NCBI GenBank assembly: GCA_945643635.1 | Contig: CALZFC010000136.1 | Location: 186,001-250,000, forward strand | Direction: 5' to 3' | Source: Allodiplogaster sudhausi | Lineage: Eukaryota; Nematoda; Chromadorea; Rhabditida; Diplogasteridae | Length of the DNA stretch: 64,000 bases | In this document: positions 63,930 through 64,000 of the stretch, in pieces | Layout: every line of letters starts with the position of its first letter | Numbering within the stretch: the first letter of the stretch is position 1 | The notes under the pieces: generated by a model | Database searches by the model: none | What the model was told of the DNA's origin: nothing | The model's input: only the letters and a program-made list of their open reading frames with translations | Program-made: the position numbers and the translations under genes

Positions 63930-64000
63930 TAGATTGAAGTTACTCGCATAAAATCCGTCTGATGAGAAGGCAGATTCCGCAAATAAACATACCAAAATAT

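Larger units (their letters stand above)
55700..64000 (-). mobile_element. Autonomous Helitron (5' end beyond the window)
   Basis: The 3' terminal hairpin TAGCGTGAC-ttt-GTCACGCTA (55700-55720) and the next ~165 bp, up to tctagcggtg, match the array units. Unique sequence and then the Rep-helicase frame follow. The base after the hairpin gives CTAT rather than CTAG, a small departure from the canonical end. An inner imperfect hairpin with arms ACCAGG/CCTGGT lies at 56324-56357. The 5' TC end is not in the window. Confidence 0.85.

Overview
The window looks like nuclear DNA of a nematode. The main reasons are a secreted protein with C-x3-C-x3-C repeats (typical of nematode abu/pqn proteins), a TWK-type two-pore potassium channel, a long NDUFB6-type complex I subunit, many introns of only 44-60 nt, and same-strand genes packed 17-200 nt apart with 3' splice sites just before the downstream start codons. 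No species call is possible from sequence alone. Coding exons are compact, but introns and spacers are filled with (CT)n/(GA)n tracts.

Region 1 to 42.7 kb is gene-rich. On the + strand: DOHH, DAP3/mRPS29, an unrecognised multi-pass membrane protein, a Cys-triplet secreted protein, VPS35, ceramide glucosyltransferase (UGCG) and frataxin. On the - strand, in order of transcription: NDUFB6, an OFD1-like coiled-coil protein, ATG4, a K2P channel and fibronectin type III exons; also an ERG/FLI-class ETS factor, and the first exon of DCAF13/SOF1 at the left edge. DCAF13/DOHH and NDUFB6/VPS35 are divergent pairs with short shared promoters. DOHH-DAP3 and NDUFB6-OFD1-ATG4 look like operons. I placed exon junctions by hand from reading frame, splice sites and remembered family sequence. 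At least six introns start with GC rather than GT, and in each case the GC site is the one that keeps the frame.

Transposon remains are scattered in the gene region: a 5'-truncated non-LTR retrotransposon (7.9-9.7 kb), a decayed DNA-transposon fragment (37-38 kb) and a TA-flanked MITE inside a UGCG intron.

Region 44-64 kb is a Helitron locus. From 55.7 kb to the right edge lies what looks like an intact autonomous Helitron on the - strand, with one uninterrupted frame of about 2467 codons. It encodes three tandem Ulp1/C48-like peptidase domains (only the first keeps His-Asp-Cys), a HUH Rep nuclease with two tyrosines, and a Pif1-type helicase. To its left, about 44.1-55.7 kb holds a head-to-tail array of roughly ten ~1.35-kb non-coding units in the same orientation. 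Most unit borders join a TC start to a hairpin ending in CTAG, the terminal signals of Helitrons. The autonomous element shares the terminal hairpin and about 165 bp of 3' sequence with the units. The simplest reading is a rolling-circle transposon beside a concatemer of its own non-autonomous derivatives.
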